Positions 21,702-30,085 of a stretch of 36,688 nucleotides of DNA are shown here, in pieces. Source of the stretch: Oerskovia merdavium (lineage in GTDB: Bacteria; Actinomycetota; Actinomycetes; Actinomycetales; Cellulomonadaceae); NCBI RefSeq assembly GCF_014836755.1, contig NZ_JACSQF010000024.1, positions 1-36,688 of the forward strand, in the 5' to 3' direction. A model generated the notes under the pieces. The model searched no databases. It had not been told where the DNA came from and worked only from the letters and a program-made list of their open reading frames with translations. The position numbers and the translations under genes were made by a program. Within the stretch, counting starts at the first letter, position 1, and each line of letters begins with the position of its first letter.

Positions 21702-22714
21702 TGCAGCACGAGCTCCCGTTCTGGTTCGAGGCGGCGTCCCTGACGTCCCTCGTCGTCCTCCTGCTCGTCGACCTGGTGATCGTGGGCAGACGCCCGCACG
21801 TGCCGTCGATGAAGGAGAGCGGCCTGTGGGTGGCGTTCTACGTCGCCCTGGCACTGGTCTTCGGTGGGCTCGTGGCTCTCGTGGGCGGGAGCGCGCCTGC
21901 TGTCGAGTTCTACGCAGGCTGGCTCACGGAGTACAGCCTGTCGGTCGACAACCTCTTCGTGTTCGTCATCATCATGACGAGGTTCGCCGTACCGCGAGAG
22001 CACCAGCAGAAGGTCCTCATGGTGGGGATCATCGTGGCGCTCGTGCTGCGCGGAGCCTTCATCCTGGCGGGCGCCGCGATCATCGCGCAGTTCGTGTGGG
22101 TGTTCTACCTGTTCGGCGCGTTCCTGATCTACACCGCGATCAAGCTGGTCGCGGGTGGGGACGAGCCGGAGGAGTACCAGGAGAACCGGCTGATCCGTTC
22201 GCTGCGGCGGGTGCTTCCCCTGTCGCAGACGTACGACGGCGGCAGGCTGCGGACCGTGGTGGACGGCAAGAAGCTCTTCACGCCGATGCTCATCGTGTTC
22301 CTCGCGATCGGCAGCACGGACCTGCTGTTCGCGTTCGACTCGATCCCCGCGATCTTCGGCCTGACGCAGGACCCGTTCATCGTGTTCACGACGAACGTCT
22401 TCGCGCTCATGGGGCTCCGCCAGCTCTACTTCCTGCTGGGTGGGCTGCTCGAGCGCCTGGTCTACCTGCCGATCGGTCTGGCGGTGATCCTGGGCTTCAT
22501 CGGGGTCAAGCTGATCCTCGAGGCGCTGCACGAGAACACGCTGCCGTTCATCAACGGCGGGCAGCACATCGAGGCCGTCCCCACGGTCCCGATCTGGCTC
22601 TCGCTCGTGGTGATCGTGGGGGCGCTGGGAGTCACCACGGTGGCGAGCCTGCTGCGCACGCGCGGCCAGGACAAGGCGGAACCCGTGTCCGACGACGTCG
22701 ACGTGGCCTCCTAG
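21701..22714 (+). CDS. terC: TerC-family membrane protein (probable Mn exporter), second copy
   Basis: This 337-residue paralogue of the preceding gene shares TEYSLSVDNLFVFVIIM, FAFDSIPAIFGLTQ, and the segments HQQKVLMVGIIVALVLR and FGAFLIYTA. It differs most at the N-terminus, in the hydrophilic loop (DEPEEYQENRLIRSLRRVLP) and in the polar C-terminal tail. The start ATG overlaps the previous stop (TGATG), so the pair is translationally coupled and should share riboswitch control. A hetero-oligomer, or exporters with different affinity, are possible; neither can be decided from sequence. It is followed by a C/G homopolymer hairpin. Confidence 0.9.
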   Translation: MQHELPFWFEAASLTSLVVLLLVDLVIVGRRPHVPSMKESGLWVAFYVALALVFGGLVALVGGSAPAVEFYAGWLTEYSLSVDNLFVFVIIMTRFAVPREHQQKVLMVGIIVALVLRGAFILAGAAIIAQFVWVFYLFGAFLIYTAIKLVAGGDEPEEYQENRLIRSLRRVLPLSQTYDGGRLRTVVDGKKLFTPMLIVFLAIGSTDLLFAFDSIPAIFGLTQDPFIVFTTNVFALMGLRQLYFLLGGLLERLVYLPIGLAVILGFIGVKLILEALHENTLPFINGGQHIEAVPTVPIWLSLVVIVGALGVTTVASLLRTRGQDKAEPVSDDVDVAS

Positions 22715-22746
22715 CCCGGCTCGCCCGGGCGTACTCGTGGCCCGGT

Positions 22747-22790
22747 GCACGACGGGCCCCCCCCCCCCGGGGGGGGGGGGGCCGTCGTGC
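22747..22790. terminator. Hairpin with C12/G13 homopolymer core
   Basis: GCACGACGG (22747-22755) and CCGTCGTGC (22782-22790) flank G, twelve C (22757-22768) and thirteen G (22769-22781). It forms an extremely GC-stable hairpin between the convergent terC and YciI genes. It can act as a terminator both ways, but homopolymer lengths may be sequencing or assembly artefacts. Confidence 0.65.
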
Positions 22791-22852
22791 TGTGCAGGTC
22801 GGGTCGTGCTGTGCTGTGCCGCGCCGGCAGATCGGCGCCAGGCCGTCCCGGG

Positions 22853-23161
22853 TCAGACGCGGTCGGACCAGGGTCCGAACACGGGGACCCAGGGGCGGAC
22901 CGTGCGACGCGTGATGACGTCCTCCCGGGCGAACGGGTCGGCGTCGAGCGTCGTGGCCACGGCGGCCTCGTCGGTGGCGTCGAGCAGCAGGAGCGCGCCG
23001 GCCGGGTTGGCGACGTCCTGTGCGAGGGGCCCGGACGCGAGCAACGTGCCTTCCTCGAGCAGGCCGCTCAGGAAGGCGCGGTGCTCGGGGCGGAAGGCGT
23101 CGAGGACCGCGGGCTTGTCGGCGTACGTGTAGGTCACTGCGAAGATCGGCATGCCGCTCAT
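22853..23161 (-). CDS. YciI-family protein
   Basis: The 102-residue protein is a small ferredoxin-like alpha/beta barrel dimer of the YciI (DUF1330-like) family. The pattern MPIFAVTYTYADKPAVLDAFRPEHRAFL is typical, with the conserved histidine-arginine pair in RPEHRAFL, then GTLLASGPL and the end DPFAREDVITRRTVRPWVPVFG. Some relatives act in ring cleavage, but most have no known reaction. ATG 23161 has AGGTG 6 bases upstream; ATG 23152 (MPIF) is an alternative. It lies 46 bp downstream of the metallo-hydrolase gene on the same strand, probably one operon. Confidence 0.8.
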   Translation of the reverse strand: MSGMPIFAVTYTYADKPAVLDAFRPEHRAFLSGLLEEGTLLASGPLAQDVANPAGALLLLDATDEAAVATTLDADPFAREDVITRRTVRPWVPVFGPWSDRV

Positions 23162-23207
23162 TCAAGCACCTCTGCCGACCCGGCCTGCCGCCGTCCCGGG
23201 ACCGGCG

Positions 23208-23915
23208 CTACCAGCCGCGCTCGCGCCACTCGTCGAGGTGCGGGCGCTCGGCGCCGAGCGTCGTGTCTGCGCCGTGCCCGGGGTAGACCCAGGTCGCGTC
23301 GTCGAACCGGTCGAAGAGCTTCTCGGTGACGTCGGCGTAGAGGAGCGCGAAGCGGTCCGGGTCGTTCGACGTGCTGCCGACCCCGCCCGGGAAGAGCGAG
23401 TCGCCCGTGAACAGGTGCACGCGGCCGGGGACGGCCTCCGGCGCGCTCGCGTGCTCGGGCTCGCGGTAGGCGAGCGTGACCGACCCCGGAGTGTGCCCGC
23501 GCAAGCCGATGACCTCGATCGTGAGGTGCCCGACGACGAGCGTGTCGCCGTCGTGCAGGGGGCGTGAGATCGCGCCGCCCGTCGTCTCGGTGATGGCGTC
23601 CGCGTCGGGGGCTCCCGCCGCGAGCGGTGCACCGGTGGTCGTGCCGAGCGAGGCGAGCGCGCGCGTGTGGTCGAGGTGCCGGTGCGTCGTGACCACCAGG
23701 TCGAGGCGGGCGGACGGCGATCCCTCGCGGACGAGCTCGAGCAGGTGGTCCGGTTCGGCCGCAGCGTCGACGAGGAGCTGGGCTCCGCTCCTCCGGCACG
23801 TCAGGAGGTAGGCGTTGTTGTCCGACGGCCCGACGGCGAGCTTGCGGATCTCGACCTCGTCGAGGACCCGCAGGTCGCGGGGCCCTCCGACCGTGACGTC
23901 ACCGGTGTATCCCAC
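23208..23915 (-). CDS. Metallo-beta-lactamase-fold hydrolase (glyoxalase II-like)
   Basis: The 235-residue protein has the full metal-site series of this superfamily: THRHLDH (His78, His80, Asp82, His83), then [16 protein letters not shown] (bridging aspartate) and a final histidine in YPGHGAD. The second and later motifs resemble hydroxyacylglutathione hydrolases and related thioester hydrolases. The start is GTG 23915, with AGGAG 5 bases upstream. Actinobacteria use mycothiol, so any glyoxalase role would use another thiol; the substrate is open. It diverges from uvrA with about 180 bp between starts and is followed by the YciI gene. Confidence 0.85.
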   Translation of the reverse strand: MGYTGDVTVGGPRDLRVLDEVEIRKLAVGPSDNNAYLLTCRRSGAQLLVDAAAEPDHLLELVREGSPSARLDLVVTTHRHLDHTRALASLGTTTGAPLAAGAPDADAITETTGGAISRPLHDGDTLVVGHLTIEVIGLRGHTPGSVTLAYREPEHASAPEAVPGRVHLFTGDSLFPGGVGSTSNDPDRFALLYADVTEKLFDRFDDATWVYPGHGADTTLGAERPHLDEWRERGW

Positions 23916-24063
23916 GTGCTCTCCTCGAGGTTCCTCGTGCCCGACGTGCCGTGTGACGCGCCTCTCTCCCGAGTCTGTCATGACGGGGCACCGGGTCGGG
24001 CCGCAGGTCAGGGGGACGCCACGTCGGCCTGTCGGGCAGTCCACCGCTCGAACAGGTGTGCGA

Positions 24064-24086
24064 ATGTCAGGGGCGAGGCATACGAT
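24064..24086 (+). promoter_or_regulatory. PafBC-type DNA-damage promoter of uvrA
   Basis: ATGTCAGGG (24064-24072) matches TTGTCRGTG at 7 of 9 positions, including the TGTCAG core. Exactly 8 bp follow, then TACGAT (24081-24086), and 6 bp later the GTG of uvrA. Confidence 0.68.
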
Positions 24087-24092
24087 GCTTCG

Positions 24093-27000
24093 GTGAGCAA
24101 TCGCCTTGTCATCGCCGGTGCCCGTGAGCACAACCTCCGCAACGTCGACCTCGACCTGCCGCGGGACCAGCTCATCGTCTTCACGGGCCTGTCGGGGTCC
24201 GGGAAGTCCTCCCTGGCCTTCGACACGATCTTCGCCGAGGGCCAGCGTCGGTACGTCGAGTCGCTGTCCGCCTACGCCCGTCAGTTCCTCGGGCAGATGG
24301 ACAAGCCGGACGTCGACTTCATCGAGGGGCTGTCGCCGGCAGTCTCGATCGACCAGAAGTCGACCAACCGCAACCCTCGCTCGACCGTGGGGACCATCAC
24401 CGAGGTCTACGACTACCTCCGCCTGCTGTTCGCCCGCGCAGGGACCCAGCACTGCCCGGTCTGCGGCGAGAAGGTCCAGGCGCAGACGCCGCAGCAGATC
24501 GTCGACCGCCTCCTCGAGCTGCCGGAGGGCACCCGCTACCAGGTGCTCGCGCCCGTCGTGCGCGGACGCAAGGGCGAGTACAGCGAGCTCTTCAAGGAGC
24601 TGCAGTCCAAGGGTTTCGCGCGCGCCCGCGTCGACGGCGAGGTCGTCCAGCTCACGGACCCGCCCGCGCTCGAGAAGAAGCTCAAGCACGACATCGAGGT
24701 CGTGATCGACCGCCTCGTCTCGCGCGACGGCGTCCAGCGCCGGCTCACGGACTCGGTCGAGACCGCGCTCGGCCTCGCGGGCGGGCTCGTCGTCGTCGAG
24801 CTCGTCGACGCTGACGCCGACGACCCGCAGCGCGAGCGTCGGTTCTCCGAGAAGCGGGCGTGCCCCAACGACCACGAGCTCACGCTCGACGAGATCGAGC
24901 CGCGCACCTTCTCGTTCAACGCGCCCTACGGCGCCTGCCCCGAGTGCACGGGCATCGGCTTCCGCCTCGAGGTGGACCCGGACCTCGTGATCCCGGACGA
25001 CGAGAAGTCCCTCGCAGAGGGTGCAGTCGCCCCCTGGGCCCAGATCTCCTCCGAGTACTTCAACCGCGTGCTGACCGCCCTCGCCTCGGACCTGGGCTTC
25101 TCCATGGACGTGCCCTGGCGTGCGCTGCCTCAGCGGGCGCAGCAGGCTGTCCTCTACGGCCAGAACCACGAGGTGCACGTCCGCTACAAGAACCGCTGGG
25201 GCCGGGAGCGCCAGTACTCGACAGGCTTCGAGGGTGTCGTGACCTTCCTGGAGCGCCGCCACGGCGAGACCGAGTCGGAGTGGTCCAAGGAGAAGTACGA
25301 GGCGTACATGCGTGAGACGCCGTGCCCGGTCTGCCAGGGCACGCGGCTCAAGCCCGAGGTCCTCGCGGTCAAGGTCGGTGACAAGTCGATCGCCGAGGTC
25401 TGCCGACTGCCGCTGCGCGAGGCCGCGGCCTTCCTCGGTTCGCTCGAGCTCGGCACGCGCCAGAAGGCCATCGCGACCGAGGTGCTCAAGGAGATCGACG
25501 CCCGCCTGGGGTTCTTGCTCGACGTGGGTCTCGACTACCTCTCGCTCGAGCGCCCGGCCGGGACCCTCTCGGGCGGCGAGGCGCAGCGCATCCGGCTCGC
25601 GACGCAGATCGGCTCGGGGCTCGTCGGCGTCCTGTACGTCCTCGACGAGCCGAGCATCGGTCTGCACCAGCGGGACAACCGGCGACTCATCGACACGCTC
25701 ACCCGCCTGCGCGACCTGGGCAACACGCTCATCGTCGTCGAGCACGACGAGGACACCATCCGTGCCGCCGACTGGATCGTGGACATCGGCCCCGGTGCCG
25801 GCGAGCACGGCGGGCGCGTGATCCACTCGGGCGACTACGCGGGGCTCCTCGAGGCCCCCGAGTCCGTCACGGGCGCCTACCTCGCCGGACGCCGCAGCAT
25901 CCCGCTGCCCGCGACGCGCCGGCCCGTGGACAAGAGCCGTCAGGTCACGGTCATCGGCGCGCGCGAGCACAACCTCGAGGGCATCGACGTGAGCTTCCCG
26001 CTCGGCACGCTGACCGCGGTCACGGGTGTCTCGGGCTCGGGCAAGTCGACGCTCGTCAACTCGATCCTCTACACCGTGCTCGCGAACGAGCTCAACGGGG
26101 CGCGGCAGGTCGCCGGTCGGCACCGGCGCATCACGGGGCTCGAGAACCTCGACAAGGTGGTCCACGTCGACCAGGGCCCCATCGGCCGCACGCCCCGGTC
26201 CAACCCGGCGACGTACACCGGGGTCTGGGACCACGTCCGCAAGCTCTTCGCGGAGACCAGCGAGGCCAAGGTGCGGGGATACACCCCGGGCCGGTTCTCG
26301 TTCAACGTCAAGGGTGGGCGCTGCGAGGCGTGCTCGGGCGACGGGACCATCAAGATCGAGATGAACTTCCTGCCGGACGTGTACGTCCCGTGCGAGGTCT
26401 GCCACGGTGCGCGCTACAACCGCGAGACGCTCGAGGTGCACTTCAAGGGCAAGACCGTCGCCGACGTGCTCGACATGCCCATCGAGGAGGCGTCGGAGTT
26501 CTTCGCCGCGGTGCCCACGATCTCGCGGCACCTCAAGACGCTCTCCGAGGTCGGCCTGGGGTACGTGCGCCTGGGGCAGCCCGCGCCCACGCTCTCGGGC
26601 GGCGAGGCGCAGCGCGTCAAGCTGGCCAGCGAGCTGCAGAAGCGGTCGACGGGCCGCACCATCTACGTCCTGGACGAGCCCACGACGGGTCTGCACTTCG
26701 AGGACATCCGCAAGCTCCTCGCGGTGCTCCAGTCGCTCGTGGACAAGGGCAACTCGGTGCTCGTGATCGAGCACAACCTGGACGTCATCAAGAACGCCGA
26801 CTGGGTCATCGACATGGGACCCGAGGGCGGATCGGGTGGTGGCCGGGTCATCGCCGAGGGAACGCCCGAGCAGGTGGCGGCCGTCGCCGCGAGCCACACG
26901 GGCAGGTTCCTCGCCGAGGTGCTTCCCGGTGACCCGATCCCGGTCGCACCGCTGCCCAAGAAGGCCGCAGCAGCCAAGGTGCCCCCGGCCAAGACGTCCC

Positions 27001-27104
27001 GGAAGACCCCGGTCCGCAAGGCCACGGCAGCGGCCTCCAAGTCGTCGGCGACCGTGAAGGCGTCGGTGGGCACGCCCGACGACGACGCGCGCGAGAGCGC
27101 CTGA
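24093..27104 (+). CDS. uvrA: Excinuclease ABC subunit A
   Basis: UvrA is the ATPase that finds damaged DNA and loads UvrB. The 1003-residue protein has two ABC ATPase modules: Walker A GLSGSGKS (32-39) and GVSGSGKST in the second half, signatures [14 protein letters not shown] and [14 protein letters not shown], and Walker B sequences [11 protein letters not shown] and [11 protein letters not shown]. The zinc site of the first half is CPNDH...CPEC (Cys/His form), and that of the second half is CEAC...CEVC. A basic C-terminal extension of about 50 residues, rich in lysine, alanine and proline (from [14 protein letters not shown]), goes beyond the conserved end. The GTG at 24093 is fixed by TACGAT 6 bp upstream, predicting a leaderless mRNA; the promoter has the PafBC-type box. 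Confidence 0.97.
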   Translation: MSNRLVIAGAREHNLRNVDLDLPRDQLIVFTGLSGSGKSSLAFDTIFAEGQRRYVESLSAYARQFLGQMDKPDVDFIEGLSPAVSIDQKSTNRNPRSTVGTITEVYDYLRLLFARAGTQHCPVCGEKVQAQTPQQIVDRLLELPEGTRYQVLAPVVRGRKGEYSELFKELQSKGFARARVDGEVVQLTDPPALEKKLKHDIEVVIDRLVSRDGVQRRLTDSVETALGLAGGLVVVELVDADADDPQRERRFSEKRACPNDHELTLDEIEPRTFSFNAPYGACPECTGIGFRLEVDPDLVIPDDEKSLAEGAVAPWAQISSEYFNRVLTALASDLGFSMDVPWRALPQRAQQAVLYGQNHEVHVRYKNRWGRERQYSTGFEGVVTFLERRHGETESEWSKEKYEAYMRETPCPVCQGTRLKPEVLAVKVGDKSIAEVCRLPLREAAAFLGSLELGTRQKAIATEVLKEIDARLGFLLDVGLDYLSLERPAGTLSGGEAQRIRLATQIGSGLVGVLYVLDEPSIGLHQRDNRRLIDTLTRLRDLGNTLIVVEHDEDTIRAADWIVDIGPGAGEHGGRVIHSGDYAGLLEAPESVTGAYLAGRRSIPLPATRRPVDKSRQVTVIGAREHNLEGIDVSFPLGTLTAVTGVSGSGKSTLVNSILYTVLANELNGARQVAGRHRRITGLENLDKVVHVDQGPIGRTPRSNPATYTGVWDHVRKLFAETSEAKVRGYTPGRFSFNVKGGRCEACSGDGTIKIEMNFLPDVYVPCEVCHGARYNRETLEVHFKGKTVADVLDMPIEEASEFFAAVPTISRHLKTLSEVGLGYVRLGQPAPTLSGGEAQRVKLASELQKRSTGRTIYVLDEPTTGLHFEDIRKLLAVLQSLVDKGNSVLVIEHNLDVIKNADWVIDMGPEGGSGGGRVIAEGTPEQVAAVAASHTGRFLAEVLPGDPIPVAPLPKKAAAAKVPPAKTSRKTPVRKATAAASKSSATVKASVGTPDDDARESA

Positions 27105-27160
27105 CGGGCGGCGTCGAGCTCGCACGCGAGAGGCGCTTGGCCCTGCCGTCGGAGGGCTCC

Positions 27161-27270
27161 GCTGCCCGGCCGCGCGGTCGCCGGGCAGCGCGCGTGATCG
27201 CGTGCTGGCCTTTCGCTGGCTGGACGGCCTGCCCGGGCGGCGCGACCAGGTCGTTGCATGCCGCCCGGGT
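27161..27270. terminator. Two hairpins between uvrA and the OsmC gene
   Basis: GCTGCCCGGC (27161-27170) pairs perfectly with GCCGGGCAGC (27180-27189). A second stem joins 27231-27241 (GCCCGGGCGGC) to 27260-27270 with one wobble. The flanking genes converge; the first hairpin probably ends uvrA and the second ends the OsmC gene. Confidence 0.7.
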
Positions 27271-27272
27271 GG

Positions 27273-27758
27273 TCAGGCCGCGTGCGTGCGCAGCGGAACG
27301 GGTTCGAGCAGCACGGGGAAGTTCACGGACCGGGCCAGGAAGCAGTGGTCGTGGGCCCGGCGGTGGACCTCGGCGACCGCCTCGTCGGTGACCTCGGGGC
27401 CGTCGTCGACGACGACGTGCGGGTGCAGCGTGACGTCCGTGAACTGACCTGCCCCCGCCGACTCGACCCGCATGGTCCCGGTGACCTCGTCCGAGTACTC
27501 GCGCACGACGATCCCCGCAGCCGACGCGAGGTGCAGGAACCACAGCATGTGGCACTGCGAGAGGCTCGCGACGAACAGCTCCTCGGGGCTGTACCGGCCG
27601 GGGTCCCCACGGAACGCCGGGTCGGCGGACCCGGGCAGCGTCGGACGGCCTGCGAGGTCGATCTCGTGGTCACGGCTGTACGCGGTGTAGGTGGTGGTTC
27701 CGGTCTGGCCTGCGCCGGTCCAGCGGACGGTCGCGGCATAGGAGTGAAGGGCGCCCAT
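27273..27758 (-). CDS. OsmC-family peroxiredoxin-like protein
   Basis: OsmC/Ohr proteins reduce organic hydroperoxides with a pair of cysteines. The 161-residue protein carries both: Cys69 in SLSQCHMLWFL and Cys139 in HDHCFLARSVNFPV, with the conserved PEELFVASL before the first and RYSPEE near the active-site arginine and glutamate. The N-terminal strands TYTAYSRDHEIDL fit the family. ATG 27758 has TAGGGT 6 bp upstream on the minus strand, so it is probably leaderless. It belongs to the wider OsmC group rather than clearly Ohr. The substrate is not known. Confidence 0.87.
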   Translation of the reverse strand: MGALHSYAATVRWTGAGQTGTTTYTAYSRDHEIDLAGRPTLPGSADPAFRGDPGRYSPEELFVASLSQCHMLWFLHLASAAGIVVREYSDEVTGTMRVESAGAGQFTDVTLHPHVVVDDGPEVTDEAVAEVHRRAHDHCFLARSVNFPVLLEPVPLRTHAA

Positions 27759-27770
27759 GCGGTCACCCTA
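27759..27770 (-). promoter_or_regulatory. Leaderless promoter of the OsmC gene
   Basis: On the minus strand TAGGGT (complement of 27765-27770) precedes the ATG at 27758 by 6 bp. No PafBC-type box lies at the right distance. Confidence 0.5.
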
Positions 27771-27836
27771 GCGGCCCGAGGCCGTGGATGTGTGACGGGC
27801 GTCACGGTGAGCTGGTGCGGTCGCAGGGCGCCCGGG

Positions 27837-27859
27837 GTGTGGGTGGGCTGACCTAGGCT
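27837..27859 (+). promoter_or_regulatory. PafBC-type DNA-damage promoter of uvrC
   Basis: GTGTGGGTG (27837-27845) matches TTGTCRGTG at 7 of 9 positions, losing the central C. Exactly 8 bp follow, then TAGGCT (27854-27859), and 7 bp later the ATG of uvrC. This is the weakest of the four boxes, but the spacing is exact. Confidence 0.55.
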
Positions 27860-27866
27860 GACGGAC

Positions 27867-30065
27867 ATGGCAGATCCGTCCTCGTACCGCCCCGCCCCGG
27901 GAGAGATCCCCACCTCGCCCGGTGTCTACCGGTTCCGTGACGAGCACGGCCGAGTGATCTACGTGGGCAAGGCGAAGAACCTGCGGGCGCGTCTCGGGAG
28001 CTACTTCCAGGACCTCACGAACCTCCACTACCGGACCCAGACCATGGTGACCACGGCCGCGTCGGTCGAGTGGACGGTCGTCGGGACCGAGGTCGAGGCG
28101 CTCGCGCTCGAGTACTCGTGGATCAAGGAGTTCGACCCGCGCTTCAACGTCAAGTACCGGGACGACAAGTCCTACCCGTACCTGGCCGTGACGCTGGGCG
28201 AGCAGTTCCCCCGGGCGCAGGTCATGCGTGGCGCCAAGCGTCCAGGGACCCGGTACTTCGGCCCCTACGGGCACGCCTGGGCGATCCGCGAGACCCTCGA
28301 CCTGCTGCTGCGGGTCTTCCCCGTGCGCACGTGCTCCGCGGGTGTCTTCAAGAGGGCGCAGCAGACCGGGCGCCCGTGCCTGCTCGGATACATCGACAAG
28401 TGCTCGGCGCCGTGCGTGGGACGCATCAGCCCGGAGGACCATCACGCGCTCGCCGAGGACTTCTGCGACTTCATGGCCGGTGACACGGCCAAGTTCATCC
28501 GCCGGGTCGAGGCGAAGATGAAGGAGGCCGCTGCCGCGATGGAGTACGAGCAGGCGGCGCGCCTGCGTGACGACATCCTCGCGCTCGAGCGCGCCATGGA
28601 GAAGAACGCCGTGGTGCTCGGTGACGCGACCGACGCGGACATCTTCGCCCTGGCCGGTGACGAGCTCGAGGCCGCGGTCCAGGTCTTCCACGTGCGCGGA
28701 GGGCGCATCCGTGGCCAGCGCGGATGGATCGTCGAGAAGGTCGAGGACGTGACCGACGCCGAGCTCGTCGAGCACCTCCTCCAGCAGGTCTACGGCTCGG
28801 TCGACGAGTCCTTGGGCGACTCCTCGACGCCGTCGTCGAGCATCGTGCCCCGCGAGGTGCTCGTGCCGGTCCTGCCGCCCGACACCGAGCAGGTCGTGTC
28901 CTGGCTCACGGGGCTGCGCGGCGCCAAGGTCGACGTCCGCGTGCCCCAGCGCGGTGACAAGCGGGAGCTCGCCGCCACGGTGCACAAGAACGCCGAGCAC
29001 GCGCTCGCGCTGCACCGCACGCGCCGCGCAGGCGACCTGACCACGCGCAGCCAGGCGCTCCGCGAGATCCAGGAGGCCCTGGGCCTCGAGACCGCGCCGC
29101 TGCGCATCGAGTGCTACGACGTGTCCACGACGCAGGGGACCCACCAGGTCGCGTCGATGGTCGTGTTCGAGGACGGGCTCGCGCGCAAGAGCGAGTACCG
29201 CCACTTCGCGATCCGTGGGCCCGAGGGCGTGGGGGCCCGTGACGACACGGCCGCGATGCACGAGGTCATCACGCGCCGCTTCAAGCGCTACCTCGCGGAC
29301 CGGTCGCAGGCCAGCGACGTGGAGATGGACCTGGGCGCCGACGACGACACCGCGCGGGACGCGGACGCCCAGGCTGCGGGGTACGTCCCGCGGTCGGGCG
29401 AGGTCGGGGCCGACGCCCCGGCCGGCCGCGCAGCACGCTTCGCCTACCCGCCGAACCTCGTGGTGGTCGACGGCGGCCCGCCCCAGGTCGCGGCCGCCGC
29501 CAGGGCGCTCGCCGAGCTCGGCATCGACGACGTCGCGCTGTGCGGGCTCGCGAAGCGCCTCGAGGAGGTGTGGCTGCCGGGGGAGGACTACCCCGTGATC
29601 CTGCAGCGCAGCTCCGAAGGCCTCTACCTGCTCCAGCGCGTCCGTGACGAGGCGCACCGGTTCGCGATCTCCTACCACCGCAAGAAGCGGGGCAAGGCCA
29701 TGACCGTCTCGGTCCTGGACGACGTGCCCGGTCTCGGGCCCGCGCGCAAGAAGGCCCTCCTCACGCACTTCGGCTCGCTCAAGCGGCTGCGGGCCGCGTC
29801 CGCCGAGGAGATCGCGACCGTGCCCGGCATGGGGGCCGCGACGGCTGCAGCCGTGGTCGCCGCGCTCGGCCCCGACCCGCAGCCTGCCCCGCCCGCTCCC
29901 GCGGAGACGGGCGCACGCACCGACGTCCCGCCCGCCACCACGACCACGACCACGACCACGGTGAGCGAGACCGCGTCGGCGAGCGACGCCGTCGGGCCGG
30001 GGGAGCCGTCCGGGCCGGACACGCCCGGGGTGCCCCCCACCGCGAGCGGGGCCGTCCCCGCGTGA
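27867..30065 (+). CDS. uvrC: Excinuclease ABC subunit C
   Basis: UvrC makes both incisions around a lesion marked by UvrB. The 732-residue protein has an N-terminal GIY-YIG nuclease ([20 protein letters not shown]), a cysteine cluster region ([12 protein letters not shown]...[13 protein letters not shown]), a UVR domain ([18 protein letters not shown]) and an RNase H-like nuclease. The latter has catalytic aspartates in [17 protein letters not shown] and VVVDGGPPQ, and [13 protein letters not shown] follows. Paired helix-hairpin-helix motifs then occur ([15 protein letters not shown] and [14 protein letters not shown]). A proline/threonine-rich tail of about 65 residues, with eight threonines encoded by an ACCACG repeat, extends beyond the family end. 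ATG 27867 is set by TAGGCT 7 bp upstream. It heads the uvrC-rapZ-yvcK-whiA cluster. Confidence 0.97.
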   Translation: MADPSSYRPAPGEIPTSPGVYRFRDEHGRVIYVGKAKNLRARLGSYFQDLTNLHYRTQTMVTTAASVEWTVVGTEVEALALEYSWIKEFDPRFNVKYRDDKSYPYLAVTLGEQFPRAQVMRGAKRPGTRYFGPYGHAWAIRETLDLLLRVFPVRTCSAGVFKRAQQTGRPCLLGYIDKCSAPCVGRISPEDHHALAEDFCDFMAGDTAKFIRRVEAKMKEAAAAMEYEQAARLRDDILALERAMEKNAVVLGDATDADIFALAGDELEAAVQVFHVRGGRIRGQRGWIVEKVEDVTDAELVEHLLQQVYGSVDESLGDSSTPSSSIVPREVLVPVLPPDTEQVVSWLTGLRGAKVDVRVPQRGDKRELAATVHKNAEHALALHRTRRAGDLTTRSQALREIQEALGLETAPLRIECYDVSTTQGTHQVASMVVFEDGLARKSEYRHFAIRGPEGVGARDDTAAMHEVITRRFKRYLADRSQASDVEMDLGADDDTARDADAQAAGYVPRSGEVGADAPAGRAARFAYPPNLVVVDGGPPQVAAAARALAELGIDDVALCGLAKRLEEVWLPGEDYPVILQRSSEGLYLLQRVRDEAHRFAISYHRKKRGKAMTVSVLDDVPGLGPARKKALLTHFGSLKRLRAASAEEIATVPGMGAATAAAVVAALGPDPQPAPPAPAETGARTDVPPATTTTTTTTVSETASASDAVGPGEPSGPDTPGVPPTASGAVPA

Positions 30066-30085
30066 CCGGCTGGCATGCTGGGAGC

